The notes below the pieces were generated by a model. That model saw nothing but the letters and a program-made list of their open reading frames with translations. It was not told the origin of the DNA and did no database searches. Shown piece after piece: positions 30,001 to 37,147 of a stretch of 64,000 nucleotides of DNA (positions within the stretch are counted from its first letter, which is position 1; every line of letters begins with the position of its first letter). The stretch covers positions 15,009-79,008 of the forward strand of contig DZBJ01000008.1 of NCBI GenBank assembly GCA_022736275.1. The letters are read 5' to 3'. This DNA comes from Rikenella microfusus. GTDB lineage: Bacteria > Bacteroidota > Bacteroidia > Bacteroidales > VadinHA17. The translations under genes were made by a program, and so were the position numbers.

Positions 30001-31460
30001 AGGGCGTCGGGGGCAGTGATACCGTCGGTGGAGAACTCACCTACCTTGAACACCTGGCCATTGAAGGTGTATTCGTAGGCCACCGCCAGCACCTCGTCAT
30101 TGTTCAGAGCCACATTAAGTGAGATATATCCCAGCTGGCTGTTGAGAGTATACTCGCGTGAAGTAAGCTGCCTCGCATTCTCGATCTTCTCATAATCGCG
30201 GCCTACCTGAAAACCGGGATAGAGTGAGGCGAAGGCGTCGGTAACCTGGTCTATGTTTCTTACAGCGCTGTATGTGGAATTCAGTTCTGCGTAGAGTCCG
30301 TTGCTGCTGTTGGCAGGATTGAACGGTGCTCCCGGGGTGCTCTGGAATTCCGGAACGGAATTGTAGATGTTCTCCTGATTCTCGGCAAGGTCGAGGAACG
30401 CAACTATATTGCGGTTGCTCATATCCTCAAAGCGGCTGGTCTTATTGGTGACCCATACTTCGATCTTCTCAATGTTGAGCCCGGTGCTGACAAGAGGAAG
30501 ATTGGCCAGTGAAGCATCAAAGCTGTCCTTGAATTGCTGTGCCAGGAAGAAGTGACGGTTGGCCTCATATTTGTCAGCCGTGATCTCGTAATCAGTCAGC
30601 TGCGACCCACCCTTTACCTCCACTACAGATGACTCACCCTTCTGCTGAGAGAAGACCGTGGTCATAGTCAGTTTGCCGAACTGCAGCTCTGTCTTGAGGC
30701 CAAAGAGGCTGTAGCTCCCTGATATGAGGGTGCCGTTGAGCGGCAGGGTCACATCGCCGGCCTCAATCTTTTTGATGATCTCATCCTCCTTGCCTGAGTA
30801 TTCCAGCTTGGTGCGGTTCTCAAACTCGAACATTGCTTCAGTGTTGTAGTTGATCCCCAGCTCCATCTTGTCACCGATTGTGCCGGTGACATTCATCTGG
30901 ATCTTCTCCTGGAAGTCGAAGGTGGGGATGGTGCGCAGATTCTCCGACAGTGTCGGGTTCTCGGTGTGGGAGATGTTGATCCCGAAGATGAGCTCCGCAG
31001 AACCCTGCGGCACGATATTGATAACGTTACTGCCGAAGATCCTGTCAAAGGTCTCTCCTCCCACCTCAATCTGCGGTATAAGTGACGACCTGAAGCCCGA
31101 CGCGTCTCCCCTGAGGCTTGCATCCCAGTATTCACGCATGGCCTGTTCAAACTCATACTTCCGGTACTCGTCAGCATTCATGTAGACAGGCCTGCGGTAA
31201 TCGAGATCACCAACCTTCTGGTAGATTATATACTGATTGTTGCGGCCGTCGTACTCGACTTGCGTGGTAAGGTTTGAGGGGTTACTGAGGAAGAGCGGAG
31301 ATGATCTTTTGGCGTCCCATGGAAAGACGGGATCAGCATTGAGTTTAAGGAGGGTATCGCCGGCACCGCTCTGTGCACCAAGGGTCACAGAAATCAGGGT
31401 CAGGGCTGCAAATAGCCCCATCCTGATCCTCAGACCCCTATTTTGTAAAGAAAACTGCAA
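24054..31460 (-). CDS. sprA: SprA, type IX secretion outer-membrane translocon
   Basis: At 2468 residues this is the largest gene here. SprA (Sov in Porphyromonas) is the giant 36-stranded barrel through which type IX cargo crosses the outer membrane, and is needed for gliding in motile relatives. A signal peptide covers the first 29 residues (LFAALTLISVTLGAQS). Long repeats of beta-barrel sequence follow, with sections such as GAVYIDDFEASEISLDL and AEVWINELRLSDFREEGGWA that I associate with the family. The chain ends in an aromatic-rich strand (NFGFSLRFTLAQ). It starts 15 bp after ruvA. No other T9SS component is in the window. Confidence 0.95.
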   Translation of the reverse strand: MQFSLQNRGLRIRMGLFAALTLISVTLGAQSGAGDTLLKLNADPVFPWDAKRSSPLFLSNPSNLTTQVEYDGRNNQYIIYQKVGDLDYRRPVYMNADEYRKYEFEQAMREYWDASLRGDASGFRSSLIPQIEVGGETFDRIFGSNVINIVPQGSAELIFGINISHTENPTLSENLRTIPTFDFQEKIQMNVTGTIGDKMELGINYNTEAMFEFENRTKLEYSGKEDEIIKKIEAGDVTLPLNGTLISGSYSLFGLKTELQFGKLTMTTVFSQQKGESSVVEVKGGSQLTDYEITADKYEANRHFFLAQQFKDSFDASLANLPLVSTGLNIEKIEVWVTNKTSRFEDMSNRNIVAFLDLAENQENIYNSVPEFQSTPGAPFNPANSSNGLYAELNSTYSAVRNIDQVTDAFASLYPGFQVGRDYEKIENARQLTSREYTLNSQLGYISLNVALNNDEVLAVAYEYTFNGQVFKVGEFSTDGITAPDALILKLIKGTNLSPQLPTWGLMMKNIYNLGSGRLEAKNFEVNILYQDDKTGNSLNYLPGTPLESQVLLQALGLDQLNSQLDREPDGLFDFVDGITVMAEKGRIIFPVLEPFGRHLLKYITDPEQIRKFVFTELYDSTQTAARQMAEKNKYVLSGQFTSASGSEIRLNVANIPAGSVKVTAGGVTLTENVDYTVDYNMGSVKIINTALIESQTPVQVSLESNQFFGLQTKSLIGTHLNYRFSDKFNLGGTALRLTERPYTQKVTYGEDPISNTIYGLDASYRSDSKFLTNAIDWLPLIETNAPSSVDFFGEFAYLAPGHSKAITKEGAVYIDDFEASEISLDLRAFNAWSHSSVPLGQDMLFPEAKLNNDLRSGFNRARLAWYVIDPLFLRNGSTTPDYIKANPDLQSSHYVREIYETEIFPYKESASGIPTNISVLNVAFYPSERGPYNFNVIPDGYSAGIGADGLLNSPRTRWGGMMRELLTNDFESANIQYIKFWVMDPYAESTGHDGGDLYFNLGNISEDILRDSRKQFENGLPVSPLVVNVDTTVWGRVPTVQAVVQAFDNNIESRRYQDVGLDGLGNDDERSFFDSYLLSVGAVVSPEVLDSIFDDPSNDDFHYFRGSDYDLLQLGILERYKKFNGTDGNSPTSEMSTESYPTSGTTLPDMEDINRDNTLSETESYYQYHVSMRREDLVVGRNFIVDEVEYTATFANGQKSPVKWYQFKIPVTDYEKVVGSIRDFKSIRFFRMYMRDFDEEVIMRFARLELVRSEWRKYNIAFFEGGERITIPEEDDGTFEISSVSIEENAGKEPVNYVLPPGFDRVIDPANPQLRQLNEQSMVLRVRNLADGDARATYKNVTLDMRQYRRLKMEVHAEALIGEPLLDDEVTVFVRLGSDYKGNFYEYEIPLKLTPYGRYNNDNEEQREIVWPEENKLDIDLSQLLDAKQARDAAMKESGSTLSEADIFTITIGNARISVSGNPNMSNVRVVMAGVRNPIRTRNPQRDDGAPKSAEVWINELRLSDFREEGGWAANAQMQARLADLGTLNMVGQTSTPGWGSIDKKVNERSMVQLIQYDLSSNLELGKLFPEKTGMRIPVYMGYSENRIRPQYDPLNPDIKLNESLDQTETKAERDSILNLAEQYTRRRTLTVSNAGTTNRGEKPHAWDPANLSVSYAFNELHNSDTKKEIDVEKTYRGGIAYDFDAMPKNYTPFQKAGLINSSAFRLIKDFNIYLFPRHITVRTDLYRYYNEVKTRNINNPNFIIDPYFTKDFIWTRFYDIRYDITKQLKLDFTASTIARIDEPAGGVDRERYPDIYDQWRDSVMTSLSNFGRTTNYYHLLNLNYNIPVNKLPLLSWVTSNARYTARYDWLAGTVFADSANIIPGNTIKNSSNAQFTVQANLTNIYSKVKFLKEIEATTQPGARSRMSLGYEEVTHSRRGIPLRAGKPRIINHNLKTRDITVTVTAPDGTVVTGKYDVVSDMRIDYTADADVTNASIDIRGRVEKKPGMANVAGRYLIRALMALRNISGTYQLEQGHIMPGYLPGTSFLGQQSYDGMSAPGWRFLLGLTDERFFDEAVINGWITTDTLLNNAASYSQREQINLRANIEPFPGLRIDLTSDRRYSETMSSYLRADYNGNFPDSLRNPRITGSFTISVVSWGTSFEKIPKSGDYVSQTFEQFRDNTVIISQRRGDERSQVDNTYDPDYDPVTGEQITGPYTSGYGLTSSEVLVPSFLAAYTKRDADKISLDPFPSALQMMPNWRINFEGLTKFEAVRKVFNSVSLSHQYRSTYTIGSFNTSLYYDPDESGISIIRDLNSNFIPLYEINSVTINEQFSPFINIDLGWKNSLSTRFEYRRSRTVTLNLTSNQVADIRNEEITIGAGYRFDNVAIILRSRTGQRALESDLNLKLDLSIRDNKTLARKLIEEVNQPVAGQRVFTIRGTADYLLSDRFNLQIYADHSMNDPFVANTFLTSNTNFGFSLRFTLAQ

Positions 31461-31475
31461 TCCGGCACTTCTGTT

Positions 31476-32057
31476 TTATAACAGTTTCAGCGCCCTCCTC
31501 ACTATCTCCTCCACCTGGAGTGTTCTGTCCTCCTTCAGGAGGTTGTCAACAACCTTAATGGCGCTGTTCCTGGCAAATCCAAGCATCACTAAAGCTGATA
31601 ACGATTCTTCACGTGCAGTATTGTCGGAAAATGCAATAATTTCACCGGAAACAGAGTGTTTTCCGGTTTTATCTTTCAGGTCAATAATTATCCTTTGTGC
31701 GGTCTTTAATCCTATGCCCTTGACTGCCTTGAGAATGCCGACATTTCCCTCTGAAATTGCCTCCCGGAGGTCACCCGGCCTGACTGATGAAAGCATCATC
31801 CGTGCAGTGCCGGCACCGACACCCGAAACGCTGATCAGCTGCCTGAACAGTTCACGCTCATCTTCGGCGAAAAAACCATAGAGATGCCAGGCATCCTCCC
31901 GGATCGACTCATGGATCAGTATCTTGCAGGTAACTGCCTTTTCAAGAGCAGCATAAGTGTTAAGTGAAATATTGATGTTGTATCCTATGCCGTTGCATTC
32001 AACCACCACATAGGCTGGGGTCAGAACGGTAACCTTACCGGTAATGTAATCGATCAT
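31476..32057 (-). CDS. ruvA: Holliday junction branch migration protein RuvA
   Basis: DNA-binding subunit of the RuvAB complex. The 193 residues comprise an N-terminal OB fold (MIDYITGKV to LYGFFAEDERELFRQLI), two helix-hairpin-helix motifs (SVSGVGAGTARMML and AVKGIGLKTAQRIIIDLKDK), and a small C-terminal domain that contacts RuvB (ALVMLGFARNSAIKVVDNLL). It overlaps the pdxA stop by 4 bp and precedes sprA by 15 bp, so pdxA-ruvA-sprA probably form one transcript. ruvB is not nearby. Confidence 0.96.
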   Translation of the reverse strand: MIDYITGKVTVLTPAYVVVECNGIGYNINISLNTYAALEKAVTCKILIHESIREDAWHLYGFFAEDERELFRQLISVSGVGAGTARMMLSSVRPGDLREAISEGNVGILKAVKGIGLKTAQRIIIDLKDKTGKHSVSGEIIAFSDNTAREESLSALVMLGFARNSAIKVVDNLLKEDRTLQVEEIVRRALKLL

Positions 32058-33166
32058 AATGGGTGGTCATAATTGTCCGGCTCGGGAGGAAGCTCGTCCA
32101 CATGATCATGATCAGCATGGATCTCCATCCTCTGGGGCTGAAGCGGGTTGCGCGACATATCCTCATACATCTGCCTGTTACGGAAAATGTCGCAGGCCGC
32201 ATAGATGGCGTGCCGCATAGAGTTGCCTGAGGCTTCATTCTTTCCGGTTATATCGAAAGCGGTACCATGCACCGGCGAGGTTCTTATCACTGAAAGTCCG
32301 GCAGTGAAATTGACTCCGGTATCAAAGGCAAGAGCCTTGAATGCACTCATGCCCTGATCATGGTACATGGCAAGCACCGCATCAAAACGGCTGAAGGCCC
32401 CTGAACCGAAAAATCCGTCAGACGAGTAGGGGCCGAAGGCCAGCATCCCCTCCTCATTGGCTTTGGTTATGGCAGGGATGATGATGTCCCTCTCTTCATT
32501 GCCGAGCAGACCGTCGTCACCGGCATGCGGATTAAGGCTAAGGATCGCAATGCGCGGACCGCGTATGGCAAAGTCCTGTAACAGCGCCCTGTTAAACAGT
32601 CTCAGCTTGCCCAGGATATGCTGGACAGTAATGGCTCCGGGAACATCTTTGAGAGGAAGATGTTCGGTGACAAAACCTATCTTCATGCTCTCGCAGATCA
32701 TGAGCATCAGCACCTCGGAGGCGTTGACCTTCGACTTCAGGTAGTCAGTATGGCCTGTAAACCTGAACTTGTCAGACTGCATGTTGTGCTTGTCTATGGG
32801 AGCGGTCACAAGCACGTCAATCTTGCCTCCTGTCAGGTCTGCCGTGGCAATCTCCAGAGCTGCAAGCGAAGCCTGTCCCCCTTCCGGAGTCGACCTGCCA
32901 AGCTCAACACGCACCTCATCATCAAGGCAGTTGACAAGGTTGACTTTTTTCGGATGAGCCTCTGAGACGTTCCTGATATTGTTGAAGTTGAAAGTGGTAT
33001 TATTCAGCACCTTCCGGTGGTATGCCGCAACTTTGGGCGAGCCGTAGACCACGGGGATGCACAGATCGGTGATGGAGGAATCGGACAGTGCCTTGATAAT
33101 GATCTCATAGCCGATACCGTTGATATCCCCCTGGGTGATGCCCGCAATTATTGGTTTTCTTTCCAT
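32054..33166 (-). CDS. pdxA: 4-hydroxythreonine-4-phosphate dehydrogenase PdxA
   Basis: NAD-dependent enzyme of the DXP-dependent pyridoxal phosphate pathway. The 370 residues include the start GITQGDINGIGYEIIIKAL, the metal-binding His of TGHTDYL near 138, LNPHAGDDGLLGNEE near 210, and the His of YHDQGMSAFKAL near 278. The C terminus has an unusually His/Asp-rich tail (EIHADHDHVDELPPEPDNYDH) that looks like a metal-binding or disordered extension. It is divergent from mqnC and leads into ruvA. Confidence 0.95.
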   Translation of the reverse strand: MERKPIIAGITQGDINGIGYEIIIKALSDSSITDLCIPVVYGSPKVAAYHRKVLNNTTFNFNNIRNVSEAHPKKVNLVNCLDDEVRVELGRSTPEGGQASLAALEIATADLTGGKIDVLVTAPIDKHNMQSDKFRFTGHTDYLKSKVNASEVLMLMICESMKIGFVTEHLPLKDVPGAITVQHILGKLRLFNRALLQDFAIRGPRIAILSLNPHAGDDGLLGNEERDIIIPAITKANEEGMLAFGPYSSDGFFGSGAFSRFDAVLAMYHDQGMSAFKALAFDTGVNFTAGLSVIRTSPVHGTAFDITGKNEASGNSMRHAIYAACDIFRNRQMYEDMSRNPLQPQRMEIHADHDHVDELPPEPDNYDHPL

Positions 33167-33227
33167 TGTAATTCCTGTCTTGCAACCAGCCCGGAGGCTG
33201 TTCAGCGTCGTAAAGTTAATGAAATTA

Positions 33228-33259
33228 TTGAATGATATAGCTTTAATGTATTACCTTTG
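33228..33259 (+). promoter_or_regulatory. Promoter of mqnC
   Basis: TTG (33228-33230), a 21-bp spacer and TACCTTTG (33252-33259), matching the Bacteroidota pattern. The mqnC ATG lies 31-34 bp downstream. Confidence 0.7.
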
Positions 33260-33290
33260 AGTTATCCTGTGACAATGCTCAGGATGTGAT

Positions 33291-34397
33291 ATGATGGGTG
33301 TTACAGAACATTTGTACAACAAGACTGCCGGTGGTGAGCGGATCACTGCCGCGGAGGCACTGAGCCTGTGGGAGGAGGCACCCCTGGCCATGCTTATGTA
33401 CCTTGCCGATAACGTACGGAAGAGACTGCATCCGGGCAACATGGTCGGATGGATGATTGACCGCAACGTGAACATAACCAACATCTGCTTTTCTCATTGC
33501 CGTTTCTGCAATTTCTGCCGCACGGAAGGAAGTGAAGACGCCTATGTTACAACAGATGAGGAGTATGACAGCAAGATCAGTGAGCTTGTTGCCCTGGGAG
33601 GCGACCAGCTGCTGCTGCAGGGTGGCATGAATCCTTCCCTCGGACTTGATTTTTATACCGGTCTTTTCAGAAGACTCAAGAGCCGATGGCCCGGACTGAA
33701 GCTCCACGCTATGGGTCCGCCGGAGGTGGCATGGCTCGCACGTGCCGAGAGGATGAGCTACCATGATGTGCTGACGGCACTCCGTGATGCAGGCCTCGAC
33801 TCCCTGCCCGGCGCCGGGGCAGAGATACTCTCTGACAGGGTCAGGAGAACCGTCTCACCTGCCAAGGCCACCACCGCTGAATGGCTGGGGGTGATGCGGG
33901 AGGCACACCGGCTGAACCTGCCCACCTCGGCCACAATGATGTTCGGCCATGCCGAGACGGTGGAGGAGAGGATCGAACACCTGGAGCTCCTTCGCAAACT
34001 GCAGGATGCCAAACCCCGGGGACATGACGGCTTTGTCACCTTCATCGCATGGCCCTTCATGGACCGCGGTACGAAGCTTGCTGAAAAAGACGGCATACGG
34101 AGCAGGGTCACTGCCGCTGAATATCTCAGGCTCGTGGCCATCAGCAGGCTTATGCTCGACAATATCCCCAATCTTCAGGCCTCAATACTCACGGTGGGCA
34201 AAGAGACAGCAATGATCTCGCTCCACGGCGGCGCCAATGACCTGGGATCGGTGATGATTGAAGAAAATGTGGTCAGCGCCGCAGGAGACCCCTTCAGGGT
34301 TGATCCGGAAACCATGAAACAGATAATAACCGATGCGGGCTTCATCCCTGTGAGAAGGGACCAACGCTACCTGCCGGTGGAGGAACAGGGCAACTGA
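33291..34397 (+). CDS. mqnC: Cyclic dehypoxanthinyl futalosine synthase MqnC
   Basis: Radical SAM enzyme of the futalosine pathway to menaquinone. The [4Fe-4S] motif is CFSHCRFC (C-x3-C-x2-C) near residue 65. Family blocks include AGLDSLPGAGAEIL near 165, TMMFGHAETVEERIEHL near 215, and GSVMIEENVVSAAGDP near 320. The last is the block I use to tell MqnC from the related MqnE. ATG codons at 33291 and 33294 are both possible. No other mqn gene is adjacent. It shows this organism makes menaquinone without the classical MenB-type route, unless both are present elsewhere. Confidence 0.9.
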   Translation: MMGVTEHLYNKTAGGERITAAEALSLWEEAPLAMLMYLADNVRKRLHPGNMVGWMIDRNVNITNICFSHCRFCNFCRTEGSEDAYVTTDEEYDSKISELVALGGDQLLLQGGMNPSLGLDFYTGLFRRLKSRWPGLKLHAMGPPEVAWLARAERMSYHDVLTALRDAGLDSLPGAGAEILSDRVRRTVSPAKATTAEWLGVMREAHRLNLPTSATMMFGHAETVEERIEHLELLRKLQDAKPRGHDGFVTFIAWPFMDRGTKLAEKDGIRSRVTAAEYLRLVAISRLMLDNIPNLQASILTVGKETAMISLHGGANDLGSVMIEENVVSAAGDPFRVDPETMKQIITDAGFIPVRRDQRYLPVEEQGN

Positions 34398-34409
34398 ATT
34401 AGCAGTAGC

Positions 34410-34492
34410 CAGTCGGCAGTTTAAGTCTGCGACGCAGGAGAAGGCTCAATCCCGCATCCGCCGGCTGGCGGATCGGGACGGCAGTCGGCAGG
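34410..34492. repeat. Nested intergenic repeat element, copy 2
   Basis: The 52-nt core at 34429-34480 matches copy 1 (23438-23489) at 48 of 52 positions, including the CCCG-N-ATCCGCC hairpin. It is flanked here not by the copy 1 arms but by direct CAGTCGGCAG repeats (34410-34419 and 34482-34491), the reverse complement of the ACTGCCGACT-type arrays. It fills the gap between mqnC and the DUF4837 gene, which converge. Confidence 0.85.
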
Positions 34493-34523
34493 CGCCAGCG
34501 ATACTACGCCGGATCTCTGAGAC

Positions 34524-35510
34524 CTATTCTGCCATCTTTTTTACGGTATACATCAGCGCCTCAACCTGGCGGAGCAGCTCCCGCTTCTCTTCCCTGGGAG
34601 CATAGACGAAGCCCGTCACCACCACTGCACGCGATGTCTCCTCATCAATGAAGGCATATGAAATAAAGGGCCCTCCCATAAAACCTCCTTCCAGGGTCCA
34701 TAAGCCTCTCATCTCGATATAGTCGGTGCCATTACGGCTGAATGAACGGCAGCTGACCGGTATCTGCTTCTCAAGGACCATGAATGACCCTCCGTCGGGC
34801 CCCTTTACCTCTGCCGAGGTGACCTTCTCGGTGAGATTGGCAAGCTCAAAGCACCCGATACGTGAGGTCATCCGCTCAGTGACTGAGACAATCACCGACT
34901 GTGTGGTTGATGGCGTCTCGGCAGAAATCATCATGATAGCCTCACGGTTAAAATCAGTCTTGTATCCCGCTGGCATGACCAGCTCCCATTTTTTGTCACC
35001 CAAGGTGACAACGCTTCTCTCCTTTCCTGCGGACTCCGTCAGCCAGGAGGTCAGCCTCCCGCGCTCGGCATCGTTGATGCTTTTTCTTATCTCTTCTCCG
35101 TTAACCCTGATACAGTCGGCAACAGCAGCTGAATCAGAACCGGAAACGGTTATTACAATCTGGGTCTCAGCCCACCTGTTACTGACATAATCCACCTCCG
35201 GTTCAGTCTTGTCACGGGCGATTTTAACTATTATGATGTTTCTGTGAGCGACATAGAGATCACGGAAACCTGCAGGATTAACGGGCAGGATGCTAAAGGC
35301 CGGTTCAGGCTGTGGCATCCCGATCAGAAAGGGTGCCACCTGTTCCCTGATGGCTGCACCGGGACTGCCGTTCCATAGAGGTTTGTCCATTACAACCAGG
35401 ACCTCACCGGCGGTGCCGGTGACGTTGGGCAATGTCCGTGTCAGCGACGAGTCGCCGCAGGAAGCCATGCTGATCATGGCCAGGAATAAGAAAAATGCCG
35501 AAGTTCTCAT
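34524..35510 (-). CDS. DUF4837 family lipoprotein
   Basis: Exported lipoprotein with lipobox SMASC near residue 18 of the chosen start. The DUF4837-type body includes GTAGEVLVVMDKPLWNG near residue 32, AHRNIIIVKI near 88, and the C-terminal stretch MRGLWTLEGGFMGGPFISY. Function unknown; it is a Bacteroidota family. I start at the Met at 35510 (MRTSAFFLFLAM); the frame is open to 35564 but the extra 18 residues precede a good signal peptide and would cross the tatA terminator. It lies just downstream of tatA. Confidence 0.82.
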   Translation of the reverse strand: MRTSAFFLFLAMISMASCGDSSLTRTLPNVTGTAGEVLVVMDKPLWNGSPGAAIREQVAPFLIGMPQPEPAFSILPVNPAGFRDLYVAHRNIIIVKIARDKTEPEVDYVSNRWAETQIVITVSGSDSAAVADCIRVNGEEIRKSINDAERGRLTSWLTESAGKERSVVTLGDKKWELVMPAGYKTDFNREAIMMISAETPSTTQSVIVSVTERMTSRIGCFELANLTEKVTSAEVKGPDGGSFMVLEKQIPVSCRSFSRNGTDYIEMRGLWTLEGGFMGGPFISYAFIDEETSRAVVVTGFVYAPREEKRELLRQVEALMYTVKKMAE

Positions 35511-35526
35511 AGTGCACCCTTTCTGA

Positions 35527-35555
35527 AATAAAAAGCCTGCACTCACATGCAGGCT
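35527..35555 (-). terminator. Terminator after tatA
   Basis: On the minus strand AGCCTGCA/TGCAGGCT (8-bp perfect stem, 6-nt loop) is followed by TTTTATTT. It lies between tatA and the DUF4837 gene and should end or attenuate the M23-dxr-rseP-tatA transcript. Confidence 0.78.
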
Positions 35556-35576
35556 CAGAATCAAGATATATAAACC

Positions 35577-35753
35577 CTAATTATCTTCTCCTACGCCCTT
35601 CTTGGTGTCAGGGCTTTCCGTGTCCTTGGCTTTCTTAAACTCTTTCAGGCCCTGCCCTATGCCTTTCATCAGCTCCGGTATCTTGCGCCCGCCAAACATC
35701 AAAAGCACTACTGCCAGTATCAGGATAATTTCAAGAGGTCCGATCTTTCCCAT
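35577..35753 (-). CDS. tatA: Twin-arginine translocase subunit TatA/E
   Basis: 58-residue membrane protein of the Tat export pore. It starts [20 protein letters not shown] (one membrane helix, residues 6-20), then [22 protein letters not shown], the amphipathic helix with the typical FGxxKLPEL-like turn. A short charged tail ends the chain. The frame runs from ATG at 35753 to TAG at 35577-35579. It lies 68 bp downstream of rseP. No tatC is in the window, so the rest of the system is elsewhere. Confidence 0.93.
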   Translation of the reverse strand: MGKIGPLEIILILAVVLLMFGGRKIPELMKGIGQGLKEFKKAKDTESPDTKKGVGEDN

Positions 35754-35821
35754 TTCTCAGAGTATTTGTTTATGCAAATGTAACAATTCTTTCATTTACG
35801 TCACCGCAAAGCGGTCAATAA

Positions 35822-37147
35822 TCATTTTCTGATAAGTTTGAGTATGTCATTCCCGTTTGCGAAGATCAGAAGTGCAAGAAGTATGACCATACCTGCTATC
35901 TGGGCGTATTCCAGGAACTTGTCACTCGGTTTCCTGCCGGTGACAACCTCGAAAATGAGAAACATCACATGCCCTCCGTCAAGGGCGGGAATGGGAAGAA
36001 TATTCATTACCGCAAGTATAAGCGACAGGAATGCCGTAAGGTTCCAGAACGACTGCCAGTTCCACTTGCCCGGGAAAATGCTCCCAATTGTAATAAATCC
36101 GCCCAGTGATTCATAGGCCTTGGTGTCTTTTGAGAATATCAGCCTGAACTGCTTGAGATAGTCTCCGGTTGTCTTCCAGCCCTTTGAGATACCGGCCGGA
36201 ATGGCCTGGGCAAAATTATAGTGCATGGTACTCATCTCCAGAATGTTGGACACATCCCTCATCACACCCAGTATTCCGGCTTCCGTTGTTCTGACGCTGA
36301 AATCAATAAGCTCATTGTCACGCCTGACGGTGACTGTCAGTGGCTCACCCTTACGGGCAGCCAGGTATACCTGAAACTCATCATACCATTCAAACGGAAT
36401 GCTGTCAAGTGCAACAATCTCATCGCCCATAGCCAGGCCTGCATTCCTGGCAGGGGAATCATCCGAAAAACCTGTGACGACGAACGGCCCGAATGGAATA
36501 CGGGCATCGATAATATCCGGATTTTTCAGCAGCAGAGGGATGTATTCTCGGTTGATCGGAAGATCTACTATCTCTCCCTGCCTGTCAAGGGTTATCTCCT
36601 GGCGATCATTCAGAAGGATATCAGGGACGATGGCGTAGAAGTTGTCAACCGGTATGCCGTCAACAGCAATGATCTTGTCTCCGTTGCGAAGGCCCATTGC
36701 ATAACCCGTTGAATCAGTAAGGATACCGTATTTGACATTCGAAGCAGCAAGGTAGGTCTCACCCCAGACACTCAGCGCCCCAACATAGATGAGCATGGCA
36801 AAAATGAAGTTGAAGAAGACTCCGCCAAGCATAATCATGAGACGCTGCCATGACTTCTTCGATCTGAACTCATGCGGCTGCGGAGGCTGCTTCATCTGCT
36901 CCTTGTCCATCGACTCGTCAATCATACCCGAGATCTTCACATATCCTCCCAGGGGTATCATTCCGATGCCATACTCCGTCTCTCCCCACTTGCGCTTGAA
37001 AATTGCCCATGGCCAGTCGAAAAAGAGATAGAACTTCTCAACCCTGGTCTTGAAGAGGCGGGCAAAGAGAAAGTGCCCGAATTCATGCACTATTACCAGG
37101 ATTGAAAGCGACAGCAAAAGCTGTAATATTTTTATAAGAACGGTCAT
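35822..37147 (-). CDS. rseP: Site-2 zinc metalloprotease RseP
   Basis: Membrane-embedded M50 protease that cleaves within transmembrane segments, for example of anti-sigma factors and leftover signal peptides. The 441 residues show the zinc motif HEFGH near residue 21 in the first helix, PDZ-like domains in the middle (GIPVDNF and NAGLAMGDEIVALDSIPFE), and NILPIPALDGGH near residue 381, which supplies the third metal ligand. There are about four membrane segments. It overlaps the dxr stop by 4 bp and precedes tatA. Confidence 0.95.
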   Translation of the reverse strand: MTVLIKILQLLLSLSILVIVHEFGHFLFARLFKTRVEKFYLFFDWPWAIFKRKWGETEYGIGMIPLGGYVKISGMIDESMDKEQMKQPPQPHEFRSKKSWQRLMIMLGGVFFNFIFAMLIYVGALSVWGETYLAASNVKYGILTDSTGYAMGLRNGDKIIAVDGIPVDNFYAIVPDILLNDRQEITLDRQGEIVDLPINREYIPLLLKNPDIIDARIPFGPFVVTGFSDDSPARNAGLAMGDEIVALDSIPFEWYDEFQVYLAARKGEPLTVTVRRDNELIDFSVRTTEAGILGVMRDVSNILEMSTMHYNFAQAIPAGISKGWKTTGDYLKQFRLIFSKDTKAYESLGGFITIGSIFPGKWNWQSFWNLTAFLSLILAVMNILPIPALDGGHVMFLIFEVVTGRKPSDKFLEYAQIAGMVILLALLIFANGNDILKLIRK

